Positions 17,435 to 27,735 are shown, counted from the first letter of the stretch. The stretch: DNA of 64,000 nucleotides from Lachnospiraceae bacterium (GCA_910575005.1 CAJTCL010000002.1:363614-427613), one strand, 5' to 3'. A program made the numbers and translations. Notes: generated by a model not told the origin, from the sequence alone.

Positions 17435-18415
17435 ATGGGCGAGGTCTTATCGCAAAGTGAAATAGACAGCTTACTGAATGCCTTGAGCAATGGTGAGCTG
17501 GACGTGGATGAGGTGAAAGACACAGGAGAGAAGAAGGTAAAGGATTACGATTTTGCAAGGCCTGCGAAGTTTTCCAAAGAACATCTCAGAACGATGGAAA
17601 TTATATTTGAGCATTATGGGCGATTGCTGTCTACGAATCTTCCCGGATATTTGAGAAAAAATATTCAGGTTGAGGTAATGAATTCAGAGGCGCTCACTTA
17701 TTCTGAGTTTTCAAATGCCTTGTCTAATCCGGTACTTCTGGGAATTGTTGATTTTTCACCGATGCCAGGCAACATTATTATAGAGTTGGCAACAAATCTA
17801 GGCTATGCTATGGTAGATCGTATGCTGGGAGGTATGGGAGTTCCTTTGGAACAAAAGAGGGAATTTTCTGAGATAGAGCTCTTAATTATAGAGCGTATTA
17901 TGAATGCCTGCATCAATCTTTTGCGGGAACCGTGGAAAAATGTGGCGGATATACATCCAAGACTGGAACGAATCGAGACAAATTCTCAGTTTGCACAGTT
18001 TATTTCACCAAGCGAGATGATTGCAATTATTACAATCAACATGCGGATTGGGGATGTAGAGGGTCTGATTAATATATGTCTGCCATTTATGACATTGGAA
18101 GATGTCATGGACAGGCTGAATACAAAGTATTGGTTCTCAAGTATGCAAAAAGGTGGAGAACAAGAATACACAGAGATGATTGAGACATTGATCTCTAAGG
18201 CACCAATGCCAGTGAAAGCAGTTCTGGGCAAGAGTACCATTTCTGTCAATGATTTTATAAATCTTCAGGTTGGAGATATTATCCGTTTGGACACGAAAAT
18301 AGAAGAAGAACTGAATGTATATGTTGGAAGTATAAAAAAATTTACTGCTTTGCCTGGAGCATCTGGGGATCAGTATGCAGTAAGAGTTACATCAGTAATC
18401 AGAGAGGAGCAGTGA
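17435..18415 (+). CDS. fliM: flagellar motor switch protein FliM
   Basis: C-ring protein that receives CheY-phosphate. 326 residues. The N-terminal CheY-binding motif LSQSEIDSLLNALSNGEL is followed by the CheC-like middle domain (about 45-230) and the C-terminal SpoA domain (about 250-325, with VNDFINLQVGDIIRLDTKI). fliY follows 4 bp later and carries a similar N-terminal motif. Confidence 0.96.
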   Translation: MGEVLSQSEIDSLLNALSNGELDVDEVKDTGEKKVKDYDFARPAKFSKEHLRTMEIIFEHYGRLLSTNLPGYLRKNIQVEVMNSEALTYSEFSNALSNPVLLGIVDFSPMPGNIIIELATNLGYAMVDRMLGGMGVPLEQKREFSEIELLIIERIMNACINLLREPWKNVADIHPRLERIETNSQFAQFISPSEMIAIITINMRIGDVEGLINICLPFMTLEDVMDRLNTKYWFSSMQKGGEQEYTEMIETLISKAPMPVKAVLGKSTISVNDFINLQVGDIIRLDTKIEEELNVYVGSIKKFTALPGASGDQYAVRVTSVIREEQ

Positions 18416-18419
18416 AGTT

Positions 18420-19574
18420 ATGGATGGAGTTCTGTCACAGGAAGAAATTAGCGCTCTGTTGAGTGAGGATAGCGGAGCGGAGGCAGTCAATGGAGATGAC
18501 AGTGAAACACTCACACCGGATGAGATTGATGCCATAGGTGAGATTTCCAATATTAGTATGGGAACAGCAGCCACTACATTATTCTCACTGGTAAATAGGA
18601 AAGTGGACATTTCTACCCCAGTAGTAACCTATGCTACCTGGGATGACATTGTTGAGGCATATGAGAGACCTTGTGTTTTTATTCGGATTGCCTATACCGT
18701 GGGCTTAGATGGAAGTAACCTTTTAGTTTTGCGGGAACAAGATGTAAAAATTATAACAGATTTAATGATGGGCGGAGATGGCACAAATACAGATGGTGAA
18801 TTGGGAGAATTGCATTTAAGTGCAATCTGTGAAGCAATGAACCAGATGATGGGAAGTTCAGCGACCTCTTTGTCTTCCATGCTCAATAAAATGATTGATA
18901 TCAGTCCACCAACCGCGGATTTGATTGATTTAAAAGATACCTTGGATGGAGGAGAGATTGACCAATTTTTAGGAGGAAAGTTTATTCGGATTTCTTTCCG
19001 TATGGAGATTGGAGATTTAATAGATAGTACTATTATGCAGCTCTATCCAATTCCTTTTGCGAAGGAAATGTGTACCGGAGTTGCTGAGACGATGGAAGCA
19101 GATACTTCTGCAACTGCTGCAAACGCTATGGCGCAGTCTGAGCCTCAGCCGACACCACAGCCAATGCCACAGCAGGCGGCACCACAACCAATGCCGCAGC
19201 CTCAGATGCAGCCGATGATGGGGCAGCCAATGATGGGAATGCCGATGGATATGTCGCAGATGTATGCGCAGCAGCCAGTTAATGTGCAGCCAGCACAATT
19301 TCAGGCATTTGCCGGAGATTTCAATCCGATCACACAACAGGAGAATATTGGCTTGATTATGGATGTTCCGCTGGATGTTACGGTGGAACTGGGAAGAACC
19401 AGCAAATCAATACAGGATATTTTGGAATTTGCTCCAGGGACGATCATAGAGCTGAATAAGATCGCAGGAGAACCTATTGATGTGTTAGTAAATGGTAAGT
19501 ACGTGGCAAGAGGCGAAGTAGTTGTAATTGAGGAAAGCTTCGGCGTGCGTATTACTGAAATTATAAATAACTAA
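18420..19574 (+). CDS. fliY: motor switch phosphatase FliY (CheC-like plus FliN domain)
   Basis: Gram-positive counterpart of FliN with a fused CheY-P phosphatase, 384 residues. The N-terminal VLSQEEISALLSED resembles the CheY-binding peptide of FliM. A CheC/FliY domain follows, with DEIDAIGEISNISMGTAATT and AICEAMNQMMGSSATS, both phosphatase motifs. A linker rich in Pro, Gln and Met (about 235-295) leads to the C-terminal FliN/SpoA domain (DVTVELGRTSKSIQDILE). It would dephosphorylate CheY at the switch. Confidence 0.94.
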   Translation: MDGVLSQEEISALLSEDSGAEAVNGDDSETLTPDEIDAIGEISNISMGTAATTLFSLVNRKVDISTPVVTYATWDDIVEAYERPCVFIRIAYTVGLDGSNLLVLREQDVKIITDLMMGGDGTNTDGELGELHLSAICEAMNQMMGSSATSLSSMLNKMIDISPPTADLIDLKDTLDGGEIDQFLGGKFIRISFRMEIGDLIDSTIMQLYPIPFAKEMCTGVAETMEADTSATAANAMAQSEPQPTPQPMPQQAAPQPMPQPQMQPMMGQPMMGMPMDMSQMYAQQPVNVQPAQFQAFAGDFNPITQQENIGLIMDVPLDVTVELGRTSKSIQDILEFAPGTIIELNKIAGEPIDVLVNGKYVARGEVVVIEESFGVRITEIINN

Positions 19575-19603
19575 AATAATAATTGATTCAAGGAGAAGAA
19601 GTT

Positions 19604-19966
19604 ATGGCAAAGAATATTTTAATTTGTGATGATGCAGCATTTATGAGAATGATGATTAAAGACATTCTTACTAAGAATGGTTATAATGTTGCAGGAGAGG
19701 CAGAGAATGGACTGAAAGCAGTAGAGAAATATAATGAGACAAAACCAGATTTGGTGTTGATGGATATCACTATGCCAGAGATGGATGGAATTCAGGCATT
19801 AAAGCAGATCAAGTCTGCAGATCCTTCAGCTTCTGTGATTATGTGTTCTGCAATGGGTCAACAGGCGATGGTTATTGAAGCTATTCAGTCAGGGGCAAAA
19901 GATTTTATTGTTAAGCCATTCCAGGCAGAACGTGTGTTGGAAGCAGTAAAAAAAGTAGTTGGCTAA
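19604..19966 (+). CDS. cheY: chemotaxis response regulator CheY
   Basis: Single receiver domain of 120 residues. The acidic pocket is ICDDAAFMR, the phosphorylation aspartate is in VLMDITMPEMDG, and the conserved lysine is in DFIVKPF. It carries the signal from CheA to FliM and FliY. ATG 19604 follows AAGGAGAAG and is preferred to an in-frame TTG at 19583. Placement between fliY and fliO is normal in Firmicutes. Confidence 0.95.
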   Translation: MAKNILICDDAAFMRMMIKDILTKNGYNVAGEAENGLKAVEKYNETKPDLVLMDITMPEMDGIQALKQIKSADPSASVIMCSAMGQQAMVIEAIQSGAKDFIVKPFQAERVLEAVKKVVG

Positions 19967-19967
19967 T

Positions 19968-20348
19968 ATGGTTTTATTGGAGATTTTCTCAGGATGGGAG
20001 AGTTTTTTCCAACTGATTGGTGTTCTCCTGATGTTTGTGTTTGTGTTGATGGTTACATATTTTTGTACCAGATGGATTGCTCAGTATCAGAGCGGAGTAA
20101 TGAAGAACAGGAATATTCAGGTGATTGAAACTTTTCGGGTAAACAATAATAAGTTTATCCAAATTATTCAAGTTGGAAAGAAGTATCTGGTTATTTCCGT
20201 CTGTAAAGATACCATAAATATTTTGGCGGAGCTGATTGAGGAAGAGCTGATCTGGAAGCCTTCTATGGAAGAGTTTCAAGGCAGCAATATAAATGAAAGC
20301 TTTCAGGAAGTATTTAATAAACTGAAAGATAAAATTCCTAGGAAGTAG
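19968..20348 (+). CDS. fliO: flagellar biosynthesis protein FliO
   Basis: 126-residue export-gate assembly protein with one membrane helix (about residues 10-32) and a small cytoplasmic domain containing NIQVIETFRVNNNKFIQIIQ, typical of FliO/FliZ. The ATG starts 1 bp after the cheY stop. A TTG at 19959 overlapping cheY is possible. Conservation is low, so position before fliP supports the call. Confidence 0.87.
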   Translation: MVLLEIFSGWESFFQLIGVLLMFVFVLMVTYFCTRWIAQYQSGVMKNRNIQVIETFRVNNNKFIQIIQVGKKYLVISVCKDTINILAELIEEELIWKPSMEEFQGSNINESFQEVFNKLKDKIPRK

Positions 20349-20358
20349 GCAGGACATT

Positions 20359-21231
20359 ATGAAGAAGCTGAAGAAAATATATTGCAGTATTTCCTTAGCC
20401 TTTGGCACAGTTACATTATTGCTGGCATTGTTTTTGTGTTTTGGGCAAAGCGCATATGCGACTGGTGCCAATGATCAGTTGACAAATGAGAGAGTACAAG
20501 ATACTAACACACCTAATACGGAGAGGAGGGATACTTCAACAGACCGCACAGGTCTTTCCTTTTCATTGAATAATGAAGAAGGAAATCTCTCTGGTAATAT
20601 CAGGTTGTTAATAGGTCTTACTATAATTTCGTTGGCACCTGCCATTCTGATTATGCTTACGTCCTTTACGCGAATTATTGTAGTGTTGCATTTCGTGCGG
20701 ACGGCAGTGGGAACACAGACAGTGCCGCCGAATCAGGTAATGATCGGATTGGCATTGTTCCTAACATTATTTATCATGAATCCAGTATTTTCAGAATTAA
20801 ATGATACAGTAGTAAAACCTTTTGATGCAGGTGAGATTAGTCAAGAGGAAGCATTAGAGCGTGCAGAACAGCCAATTCGCAGATTTATGTATAAGGAGAT
20901 GCAGCGCAAGGATTTAAAACTTTTCTGTGATATCGCAAATATTGATATGACAGGTATGGATCTAAGTGAACCAGAGACGTTAGATCCGATTCCCATGCAT
21001 GTGGTAATTCCAAGTTTTATTGTCAGTGAATTGAGAACAGCCTTTATTATTGGATTTTTGATTTATATTCCATTTATTGTAATTGATATGGTTGTGGCTT
21101 CTGTACTGATGTCTATGGGTATGATGATGTTACCTCCTACAACAATTTCCATGCCGTTTAAAATCTTGTTGTTTGTACTTGCGGATGGCTGGGATTTGAT
21201 AATTGGAAATCTTGTAAAAACATTTTATTGA
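20359..21231 (+). CDS. fliP: flagellar export gate protein FliP
   Basis: Core export-gate membrane protein of the type III system, 290 residues. A signal peptide ends near residue 36 (GQSAYA). A polar stretch follows, then the conserved gate region LTSFTRIIVVLHFVRTAVGT and TVPPNQVMIGLALFLT. The C-terminal helices include VASVLMSMGMMMLPPTTISM. Longer than enteric FliP because of the extended N-terminus, as in other Clostridia. Confidence 0.95.
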   Translation: MKKLKKIYCSISLAFGTVTLLLALFLCFGQSAYATGANDQLTNERVQDTNTPNTERRDTSTDRTGLSFSLNNEEGNLSGNIRLLIGLTIISLAPAILIMLTSFTRIIVVLHFVRTAVGTQTVPPNQVMIGLALFLTLFIMNPVFSELNDTVVKPFDAGEISQEEALERAEQPIRRFMYKEMQRKDLKLFCDIANIDMTGMDLSEPETLDPIPMHVVIPSFIVSELRTAFIIGFLIYIPFIVIDMVVASVLMSMGMMMLPPTTISMPFKILLFVLADGWDLIIGNLVKTFY

Positions 21232-21251
21232 CGACAGAATGAGGTGAATGT

Positions 21252-21524
21252 ATGATAACAGAAGGTCAGGTAATGGATATTGCTAGAGAGGCATTGTTTT
21301 TAATTATTAAGGTATCAGCGCCATTATTGTTGATTTCTCTGATCATAGGTCTAATCATCAGTATTTTTCAGACAGTTACCTCTATACAGGAACAGACATT
21401 GACCTTTGTGCCGAAGATTGTTGCCGTGTTTCTAGGTATGATGCTGGTGGGAGGCTGGATGCTAGAACAGCTTACAGGTTTTATGACAGAGTTGTGGAGT
21501 AATTTCGGCCTGTATCTGCGTTAG
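21252..21524 (+). CDS. fliQ: flagellar export gate protein FliQ
   Basis: 90-residue protein with two membrane helices (about 15-42 and 55-78) and the family pattern SIFQTVTSIQEQTLTFVPKI. Part of the FliP5Q4R1 export gate. It starts 20 bp after fliP with a GAGGTG ribosome binding site and is followed by fliR after 11 bp. Confidence 0.95.
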   Translation: MITEGQVMDIAREALFLIIKVSAPLLLISLIIGLIISIFQTVTSIQEQTLTFVPKIVAVFLGMMLVGGWMLEQLTGFMTELWSNFGLYLR

Positions 21525-21535
21525 GTTGAAGCGGT

Positions 21536-22318
21536 ATGATAAACTATACGTTTTCATTAGACACATTTGAATATTTTTTGATGATACTGGTAAGGGTTGC
21601 AACGTTTGTATCTATTGCTCCATTTTTTGGAATGAGTAATACCCCAAATCGGGTAAAGGTTGGGTTTTCGGCATTTGTAGCAATTATTTTATTTCAGGTG
21701 CTGCAGCCAAAGGAGGCTTTGGAATATTCCGGAGTAATCGAGTTTGCCATCATCGTTCTGAGAGAGGGAATTACAGGGTTGCTCATTGGTTTTGCGGCAA
21801 ATATATGTAATTCCATTATTGTGTTTTCAGGAAAAGTGATTGATATGGAAATTGGTCTTGCTATGGCAAATATGTACGATCCTACTACGAAAGCCCAGTC
21901 CGGTCTTACTGGTACCATGTATAACTATTTTATAATGATGCTTTTGATTGTTACAGATATGCATCATTATATATTGCGTGCCCTGGTCGATACTTATCAG
22001 ATTATCCCAATTAATACCGCTGTATTTGATTGGCAGCATCTTTTAAGTTCAATGACGATGTTTATGACAGATTTAATGGTGATTGGGTTTCGGATTGTTC
22101 TTCCTGTTTTTGCATGCAGCATGATTTTAAGTTGTATTTTGGGAATTATGGCAAAAGTTGCACCGCAGATGAATATGTTTGCAGTTGGAATGCAGATTAA
22201 AGTTTTGCTGGGATTAGGGATTATGTTCTTAACCATTGTTTTGCTTCCCAGTATTTCTAATTTTATATTTACGGAGATGAAACGAATGATCGTTTCCGTA
22301 ATTGAAGGAATGTATTGA
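21536..22318 (+). CDS. fliR: flagellar export gate protein FliR
   Basis: 260-residue export-gate protein with five or six membrane helices and the conserved motif GMSNTPNRVKVGFSAF near residue 37. LREGITGLLIGFAANICNSI is also typical. The C-terminus overlaps the Shine-Dalgarno region of flhB. In some Clostridia fliR and flhB are fused; here they are separate genes in adjacent frames. Confidence 0.95.
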   Translation: MINYTFSLDTFEYFLMILVRVATFVSIAPFFGMSNTPNRVKVGFSAFVAIILFQVLQPKEALEYSGVIEFAIIVLREGITGLLIGFAANICNSIIVFSGKVIDMEIGLAMANMYDPTTKAQSGLTGTMYNYFIMMLLIVTDMHHYILRALVDTYQIIPINTAVFDWQHLLSSMTMFMTDLMVIGFRIVLPVFACSMILSCILGIMAKVAPQMNMFAVGMQIKVLLGLGIMFLTIVLLPSISNFIFTEMKRMIVSVIEGMY

Positions 22319-22319
22319 C

Positions 22320-23450
22320 GTGAGAGATGAATCCTGTTTTTTACTGGAATATGAATTGCAGTGGTTTGCAAAGGATGGAGACGGCGGCGAGAAGACAGAA
22401 CCAGCCACTGCCAAAAAACTGCAAGATGCCCGAAATGAAGGCCAGGTATCTAAGAGTCAGGAGTTAAATCATGCTTTTGGATTGATTTCATTGTTTGTAT
22501 TGTTAAAATTATTTATTTCCACAATTGGAGAAGAATTGTTAGGTTCTTTTTCATTGATCTATAACAAGATTCCAGACATTATCAATGAGAGCATAGGAGG
22601 GTTGTCTATTTATTCGGCAAGTACTCTGATCAATAATGTGATGGGAACAATTTTGACAATTTTAGCGCCAGTTTTCATCATTGGATTTATGGTAGCTGTG
22701 ATGAGTAATATTGTACAGATCAAATGGAAGGTGACAACCAAGCCTTTGAAACCTAAATTTAGTAAGCTCAATCCTATTAGTGGTTTTAAGCGGATTTTTT
22801 CCAAGGATTCTCTGTTTGAGCTACTGAAATCTGTTATTAAAATTGTGGTGATCGTCTATGTGGCATATGCTTCAATTAAAGATCATCAGAGTGAACTCTT
22901 TTTACTCTATGATATTCCCTTGTTTCAGGTGATTTTACTGGTGGGAAGTATTGTCATAGATACTGGCCTTAAAATTGCCATAGTTTATTTAGTAGTGGGA
23001 ATTGCAGACTTGGTATACCAAAGACATAAATTTAAAGAAGATATGAAGATGACCAAGCAAGAGGTAAAAGATGAGTATAAGAATACGGAGGGAAATCCAG
23101 AGATTAAGGGGCGGCAGCGTTCTAAGATGAGAGAGGCGTCTCAGCGCCGTATGATGCAAAATCTTCCCAGTGCAGATGTCGTTATTACAAACCCTACTCA
23201 TTATGCGGTGGCGATCAAGTATGATGCGAATCAGAATGCAGCGCCGGTGGTAGTGGCTAAGGGAGAAGATTTCCTTGCAAAGAGGATCAAAGATGCCGCT
23301 AAGGAAAATCATATTGAGATTGTAGAAAATAAGCCTCTGGCGCGAATGCTTTATGCCAATGTAGACGTTGGACAGGAGGTTCCACCAGAATTGTATCAGG
23401 CAGTGGCAGAGGTACTTGCCTTTGTATACAGTCTGAGAGAGAATAGATAA
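22320..23450 (+). CDS. flhB: flagellar export switch protein FlhB
   Basis: Membrane export protein and substrate-specificity switch, about 376 residues. The N-terminal ELQWFAKDGDGGEKTEPATA is typical of clostridial FlhB. Four membrane helices follow, then the cytoplasmic domain with the self-cleavage site NPTH (VVITNPTHYAVAIKYD) near residue 290. GTG 22320, one base after the fliR stop, has AAGGAA upstream. A TTG at 22302 inside fliR is less likely. Confidence 0.94.
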   Translation: MRDESCFLLEYELQWFAKDGDGGEKTEPATAKKLQDARNEGQVSKSQELNHAFGLISLFVLLKLFISTIGEELLGSFSLIYNKIPDIINESIGGLSIYSASTLINNVMGTILTILAPVFIIGFMVAVMSNIVQIKWKVTTKPLKPKFSKLNPISGFKRIFSKDSLFELLKSVIKIVVIVYVAYASIKDHQSELFLLYDIPLFQVILLVGSIVIDTGLKIAIVYLVVGIADLVYQRHKFKEDMKMTKQEVKDEYKNTEGNPEIKGRQRSKMREASQRRMMQNLPSADVVITNPTHYAVAIKYDANQNAAPVVVAKGEDFLAKRIKDAAKENHIEIVENKPLARMLYANVDVGQEVPPELYQAVAEVLAFVYSLRENR

Positions 23451-23491
23451 ATGATTAAGAAAATGAGAAAGAAACGAAAGGAGATGACAGC

Positions 23492-25528
23492 ATGAAGAAG
23501 GCAGATGCAGGCATAGCATTATATTTGCTGGCGGCGATTATATTCTTTATTATCCCAATCCCTTCTTTTTTGTTGGATATTATGCTGGCATTGAATATGT
23601 CACTTGCATTAGTGATATTGATGAATGCATTGTTTGTGAAAGAAGTGCTGGATATGTCCTTTTTCCCCACACTGCTTTTGTTTACCACGATATTTCGTAT
23701 ATCTTTAAATGTTTCCTCCACACGTTTGATTTTAAATACAGGAGACCCAGGTAACGTAGTTCGTACTTTTGGGCAGTTCGTGGGTGGAAATGACCTGATT
23801 ATCGGAGCCATTATATTCGTAATAATGATTTTGATACAGCTTATTGTAATCAATAAAGGTTCTGAGCGTGTATCAGAAGTAACAGCGAGGTTTACTTTGG
23901 ACGCAATGCCAGGTAAACAGATGGCAATAGATGCCGATTTGAATACTGGAGTGATCAGTGAAAAGCAGGCCAGAGAGCGTCGTGATAAGATTCAGCAGGA
24001 ATCTGGATTTTTCGGAGCAATGGATGGTGCTACTAAGTATGTAAAGGGAGATGCCACTGTTGGTATTGTAGTTACCATAATCAACTTGATAGGAGGCATT
24101 GCAATGGGCGTGCTGCGCCAAAATCTGGAGATTATGGATGCGCTGAATCAATATGGAGTTTTGACAATTGGTGATGGTTTGGTCAGTCAGATTCCATCGC
24201 TTCTGATTTCTTTGGCAACAGGTATTCTTGTCACAAAAGCTTCCAAAGAGGCAGATTTTGGGGACACGATGGTACGGCAGTTGTTTGGAATTCCCAAAGT
24301 ATTATATATTGTAGGTGTAGTGATGATCTTTTTGGGAATCTCTACGCCTTTGGAGTGGAAATTATTTGTTCCTCTGGGACTCAGCTTCCTTATTGCAGGC
24401 AGAAGTGTGAATAACAGTCTAGGTATTGAAGCGATTGAGGAAGAAGTGGATGCAGCAGAAGAACAGGCAGAAGAGATTCGCAGACCAGAGAATGTGGTAT
24501 CTTTATTGCAAGTAGATCCAATAGAGTTGGAGTTTGGATATGGTATCATTCCTCTTGCAGATGTGAATCAGGGAGGTGATCTTTTAGATCGTGTGGTTAT
24601 GATCCGAAGACAGATTGCCTTGGAATTAGGTACTGTAGTTCCAATTATTCGTTTGCGAGATAATATTCAATTAAATCCCAATCAATATATTATCAAGATA
24701 AAGGGAATACAAGTAACAGAGGGAGAAATTTTATTTGACCATTATATGGCGATGAATCCAGGGTTTGTAGAAGAGGAAATTTCAGGTATTCCGACCTTTG
24801 AGCCTTCCTTCCATCTTCCAGCATTGTGGATTACAGAAAATCAGCGTGAACGTGCGGAGAGTCTGGGCTACACGGTAGTAGATCCGCCATCTATCATTGC
24901 TACACATTTGACAGAAGTGATTCGCACTCATATTGATGAATTGCTGTCCAGACAGGATGTTCAGAGCTTGATTGAAAACATCAAAGAGAATCACCCAACA
25001 CTGGTGGACGAACTTGTACCCAAGCTGTTGGGAGTGGGTGAGATTCAAAAAGTATTGCAAAATCTTTTGCGGGAAGGAATTTCTATCCGAGATTTGCTCA
25101 CAATATTTGAGACACTTGCAGATCATGCAGCAACCACTCGTGATACAGATGTATTGACAGAGTATGCCAGACAAAGCCTGAAACGGGCGATTTCCGGCAA
25201 ATACTTCCCAACAAATGAGGTGACAAATGTAATTACCTTAGATCCCAAGGTAGAACAGGATATTATGGGTTCTGTGAAACAGACAGAGCAAGGGGCATAT
25301 TTAACCCTTGACCCTGAAAAAACCAAGGGAATTATGTCAGCTTTGGAGGAAGAGATTAAGAAGCTGGAAGATTTGGGCAAGAGCCCCATTATTATTACAT
25401 CCCCGATTGTGCGGATGTACTTTAAAAAATTGACAGAGGATTACTTCAGAGATCTGATTGTGGTATCGTATAATGAAGTAGAATCCAATATTGAATTACA
25501 ATCAGTAGGGATGGTGAGCCTTTCATGA
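23492..25528 (+). CDS. flhA: flagellar export protein FlhA
   Basis: Nonameric export-gate ring protein, 678 residues. The N-terminal half has about eight membrane helices and the FHIPEP region (VSEVTARFTLDAMPGKQMAI). The C-terminal cytoplasmic docking domain spans about 350-678. ATG 23492 has AAAGGAG upstream. The stop overlaps the flhF start by four bases (ATGA), indicating coupling. Confidence 0.97.
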   Translation: MKKADAGIALYLLAAIIFFIIPIPSFLLDIMLALNMSLALVILMNALFVKEVLDMSFFPTLLLFTTIFRISLNVSSTRLILNTGDPGNVVRTFGQFVGGNDLIIGAIIFVIMILIQLIVINKGSERVSEVTARFTLDAMPGKQMAIDADLNTGVISEKQARERRDKIQQESGFFGAMDGATKYVKGDATVGIVVTIINLIGGIAMGVLRQNLEIMDALNQYGVLTIGDGLVSQIPSLLISLATGILVTKASKEADFGDTMVRQLFGIPKVLYIVGVVMIFLGISTPLEWKLFVPLGLSFLIAGRSVNNSLGIEAIEEEVDAAEEQAEEIRRPENVVSLLQVDPIELEFGYGIIPLADVNQGGDLLDRVVMIRRQIALELGTVVPIIRLRDNIQLNPNQYIIKIKGIQVTEGEILFDHYMAMNPGFVEEEISGIPTFEPSFHLPALWITENQRERAESLGYTVVDPPSIIATHLTEVIRTHIDELLSRQDVQSLIENIKENHPTLVDELVPKLLGVGEIQKVLQNLLREGISIRDLLTIFETLADHAATTRDTDVLTEYARQSLKRAISGKYFPTNEVTNVITLDPKVEQDIMGSVKQTEQGAYLTLDPEKTKGIMSALEEEIKKLEDLGKSPIIITSPIVRMYFKKLTEDYFRDLIVVSYNEVESNIELQSVGMVSLS

Positions 25529-26856
25529 CAATTAAGAAATTTCAGGGAAAAACAGAAGAAGAAGCCACTGCAAAGGCGATAGGGGAGTTAGGGACTGGCG
25601 CAGTTATCATGAATGTAAAAGAGATAAAGCCTAAAGGATTGCTGCGTTTTTTTAAGGAATCATCTTTTGAGGTAACAGCTGCAGTTGAGGAAGCGGAGAT
25701 AATGAAAACAGTTGCGCCTAGTCCAGTGCGAACAGTAACACCAGCACCAGCGGCTCCAGCGCCAGCTCCGACGCCATCTTTAGCACCGACTGCAACCACA
25801 ACCACAGGAAATATCAATGTGACAGCCGATGAACCAATATCTATTCCAAAACCAGAATCTGTGAAGGAAGTTTTTGCATCGGTTGAGAATACTTGGGTAT
25901 CTTCGATGCCGCAAGGACAGCGGGAAGAGTATAAGAAGGACAATTATGCAGAAAATAATCTGGAAGAAAAAATAGAAAGTCTTCAGTCATTATTGGAAAA
26001 GAAGCTGGTACAGCCTTCGGAAATGCAGAAGGGAGAACTTCCAAAGGAAGCTCCTATGGATGAAAATCTTAAGTTTATTAAAATGATTTATGGCATTCTC
26101 CTAGAAAATGAGGTGGACGAGAAATATGTCAACCAGATCATGGATGAAGTGGAGAAAGTCATGAAGAGTGGTATCAGCGTAGACTATATTTTATCTAGTA
26201 TTTATCAGAAAATGATCCTTAAATTTGGCCAGCCGCAGCCAATTATGCTGACAGAGCGTAAACCAAAAGTGGTGTTCTTTATTGGTCCTACTGGTGTGGG
26301 AAAGACAACTACAATTGCTAAAATTGCCTCACGTTTTAAAGTCGAGAAGGGCAAGAAAGTGGCTCTGTATACGGCAGATACTTACCGGATTGCCGCAGCA
26401 GAGCAGCTTCGCACTTATGCAAATATATTAAATACACCTCTGGATATTGTCTATTCCTCCAAAGAATTAAATGAGGAACTGGCAAATGCAGGGGAATTTG
26501 ATTTGGTGTTGATAGATACTGCAGGTTTTTCTCATAAAAATGAAGAGCAGCGCAATGAAACGAAAGAATTGATTGATCAAGTACCAGAAGAATATGAGAA
26601 AGAAGTGTATCTTGTTTTGAGCGCTACCACCAAATACAAAGATTTGCTTGAGATTGCGGATATCTATAAGGATAATTTTAAATTTAAGCTTATATTTACA
26701 AAATTAGATGAAACCAGTTGTCTTGGTAATATTTTGAATATGAAGCTGTACACTGGCGCAGATTTGTCATATACTACTTATGGGCAGAATGTGCCTGAGG
26801 ATATTGAAATTTTTAATACCCAAAGTATCGTAAAGCTTCTGCTTGGAGGAAAATAG
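25525..26856 (+). CDS. flhF: flagellar SRP-family GTPase FlhF
   Basis: GTPase that sets flagellar position and number, 443 residues. A small N-terminal domain, a Pro/Ala/Thr-rich linker (about 70-115) and a helical N domain precede the SRP-type G domain. G-domain motifs are GPTGVGKTTTIAK, TADTYRIAAAEQL, IDTAGFSHKN and TKLDET. The gene overlaps flhA by 4 bp and is followed by its partner flhG after 3 bp. Confidence 0.96.
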   Translation: MTIKKFQGKTEEEATAKAIGELGTGAVIMNVKEIKPKGLLRFFKESSFEVTAAVEEAEIMKTVAPSPVRTVTPAPAAPAPAPTPSLAPTATTTTGNINVTADEPISIPKPESVKEVFASVENTWVSSMPQGQREEYKKDNYAENNLEEKIESLQSLLEKKLVQPSEMQKGELPKEAPMDENLKFIKMIYGILLENEVDEKYVNQIMDEVEKVMKSGISVDYILSSIYQKMILKFGQPQPIMLTERKPKVVFFIGPTGVGKTTTIAKIASRFKVEKGKKVALYTADTYRIAAAEQLRTYANILNTPLDIVYSSKELNEELANAGEFDLVLIDTAGFSHKNEEQRNETKELIDQVPEEYEKEVYLVLSATTKYKDLLEIADIYKDNFKFKLIFTKLDETSCLGNILNMKLYTGADLSYTTYGQNVPEDIEIFNTQSIVKLLLGGK

Positions 26857-26859
26857 CCT

Positions 26860-27735
26860 ATGGACCAGGCAGAAAAATTGAGAACTATTGTAAAAAAGAA
26901 CCAGCAGAATTTTCCCAAAGCGCAGGTTTTTGCTGTCACAAGTGGAAAAGGCGGAGTAGGAAAATCAAATGTTGCAGTTAATTTGGCTGTTCAGATGCAG
27001 AAACGCGGGAAGAAGGTTATTATTTTTGATGCTGATTTTGGCCTTGCAAATGTGGAAATCATGTTTGGAGTCATGCCAAGATTCAATTTGAGTGACCTGA
27101 TTTATCGTGGAAAGACGATTCAGGAAGTGATTACACCTGGTCCTCTGGGAATTGGGTTTATCTCTGGAGGTTCTGGTATTACTGGGGTAAATAATCTTTC
27201 CAGAGAACAATTAAAATTTCTCGTGAATAATTTGGCAAAGCTGGATGATCTTGCAGATGTGATCATCATTGATACGGGTGCTGGAATATCAGACAGTGTT
27301 TTGGAATTTGTGATTGCAAGTCCAGAAATTTTGTTGGTAGTCACCCCAGAACCTAGTTCCTTGACAGATGCTTATTCTCTGTTGAAAACGCTACACCGCA
27401 GCGTAGAATTTCGGCAGTCAAATACTAAAATCAATGTAATTTCCAATCGTGTGGAATCGGAAGAAGAGGGGATTGGAATTTATGAAAAATTAAATTCTGT
27501 AGTTGGACAGTTTCTAAATGGAACGCTGGAATATCTTGGTATGATTCCTCAAGATACAGCGGTTGGAAAGGCGGTGTGTAAACAGAAGCCAGTAAGCTTG
27601 TTATTTCCTGAATCAAAGTCAGCAAAATCATTTGTGCTGTTGGCAGATTATCTGATACAGGGGGCAGCAACTCCTGTAATTCAAAAGAGGGGAATTATGC
27701 AGTTACTATCTCGTTTTATTTATAGAAGAAATTAG
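26860..27735 (+). CDS. flhG: MinD-like flagellar ATPase FlhG
   Basis: MinD/ParA-type ATPase that activates FlhF and helps C-ring assembly, 291 residues (YlxH type). The deviant Walker A is SGKGGVGKSNVAVN near residue 29, with DADFGLANVEIMFG and IIDTGAGIS as the Walker A' and B regions. The C-terminal membrane-binding helix is likely the basic tail IMQLLSRFIYRRN. The pair flhF-flhG is the standard number-control module. Confidence 0.95.
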   Translation: MDQAEKLRTIVKKNQQNFPKAQVFAVTSGKGGVGKSNVAVNLAVQMQKRGKKVIIFDADFGLANVEIMFGVMPRFNLSDLIYRGKTIQEVITPGPLGIGFISGGSGITGVNNLSREQLKFLVNNLAKLDDLADVIIIDTGAGISDSVLEFVIASPEILLVVTPEPSSLTDAYSLLKTLHRSVEFRQSNTKINVISNRVESEEEGIGIYEKLNSVVGQFLNGTLEYLGMIPQDTAVGKAVCKQKPVSLLFPESKSAKSFVLLADYLIQGAATPVIQKRGIMQLLSRFIYRRN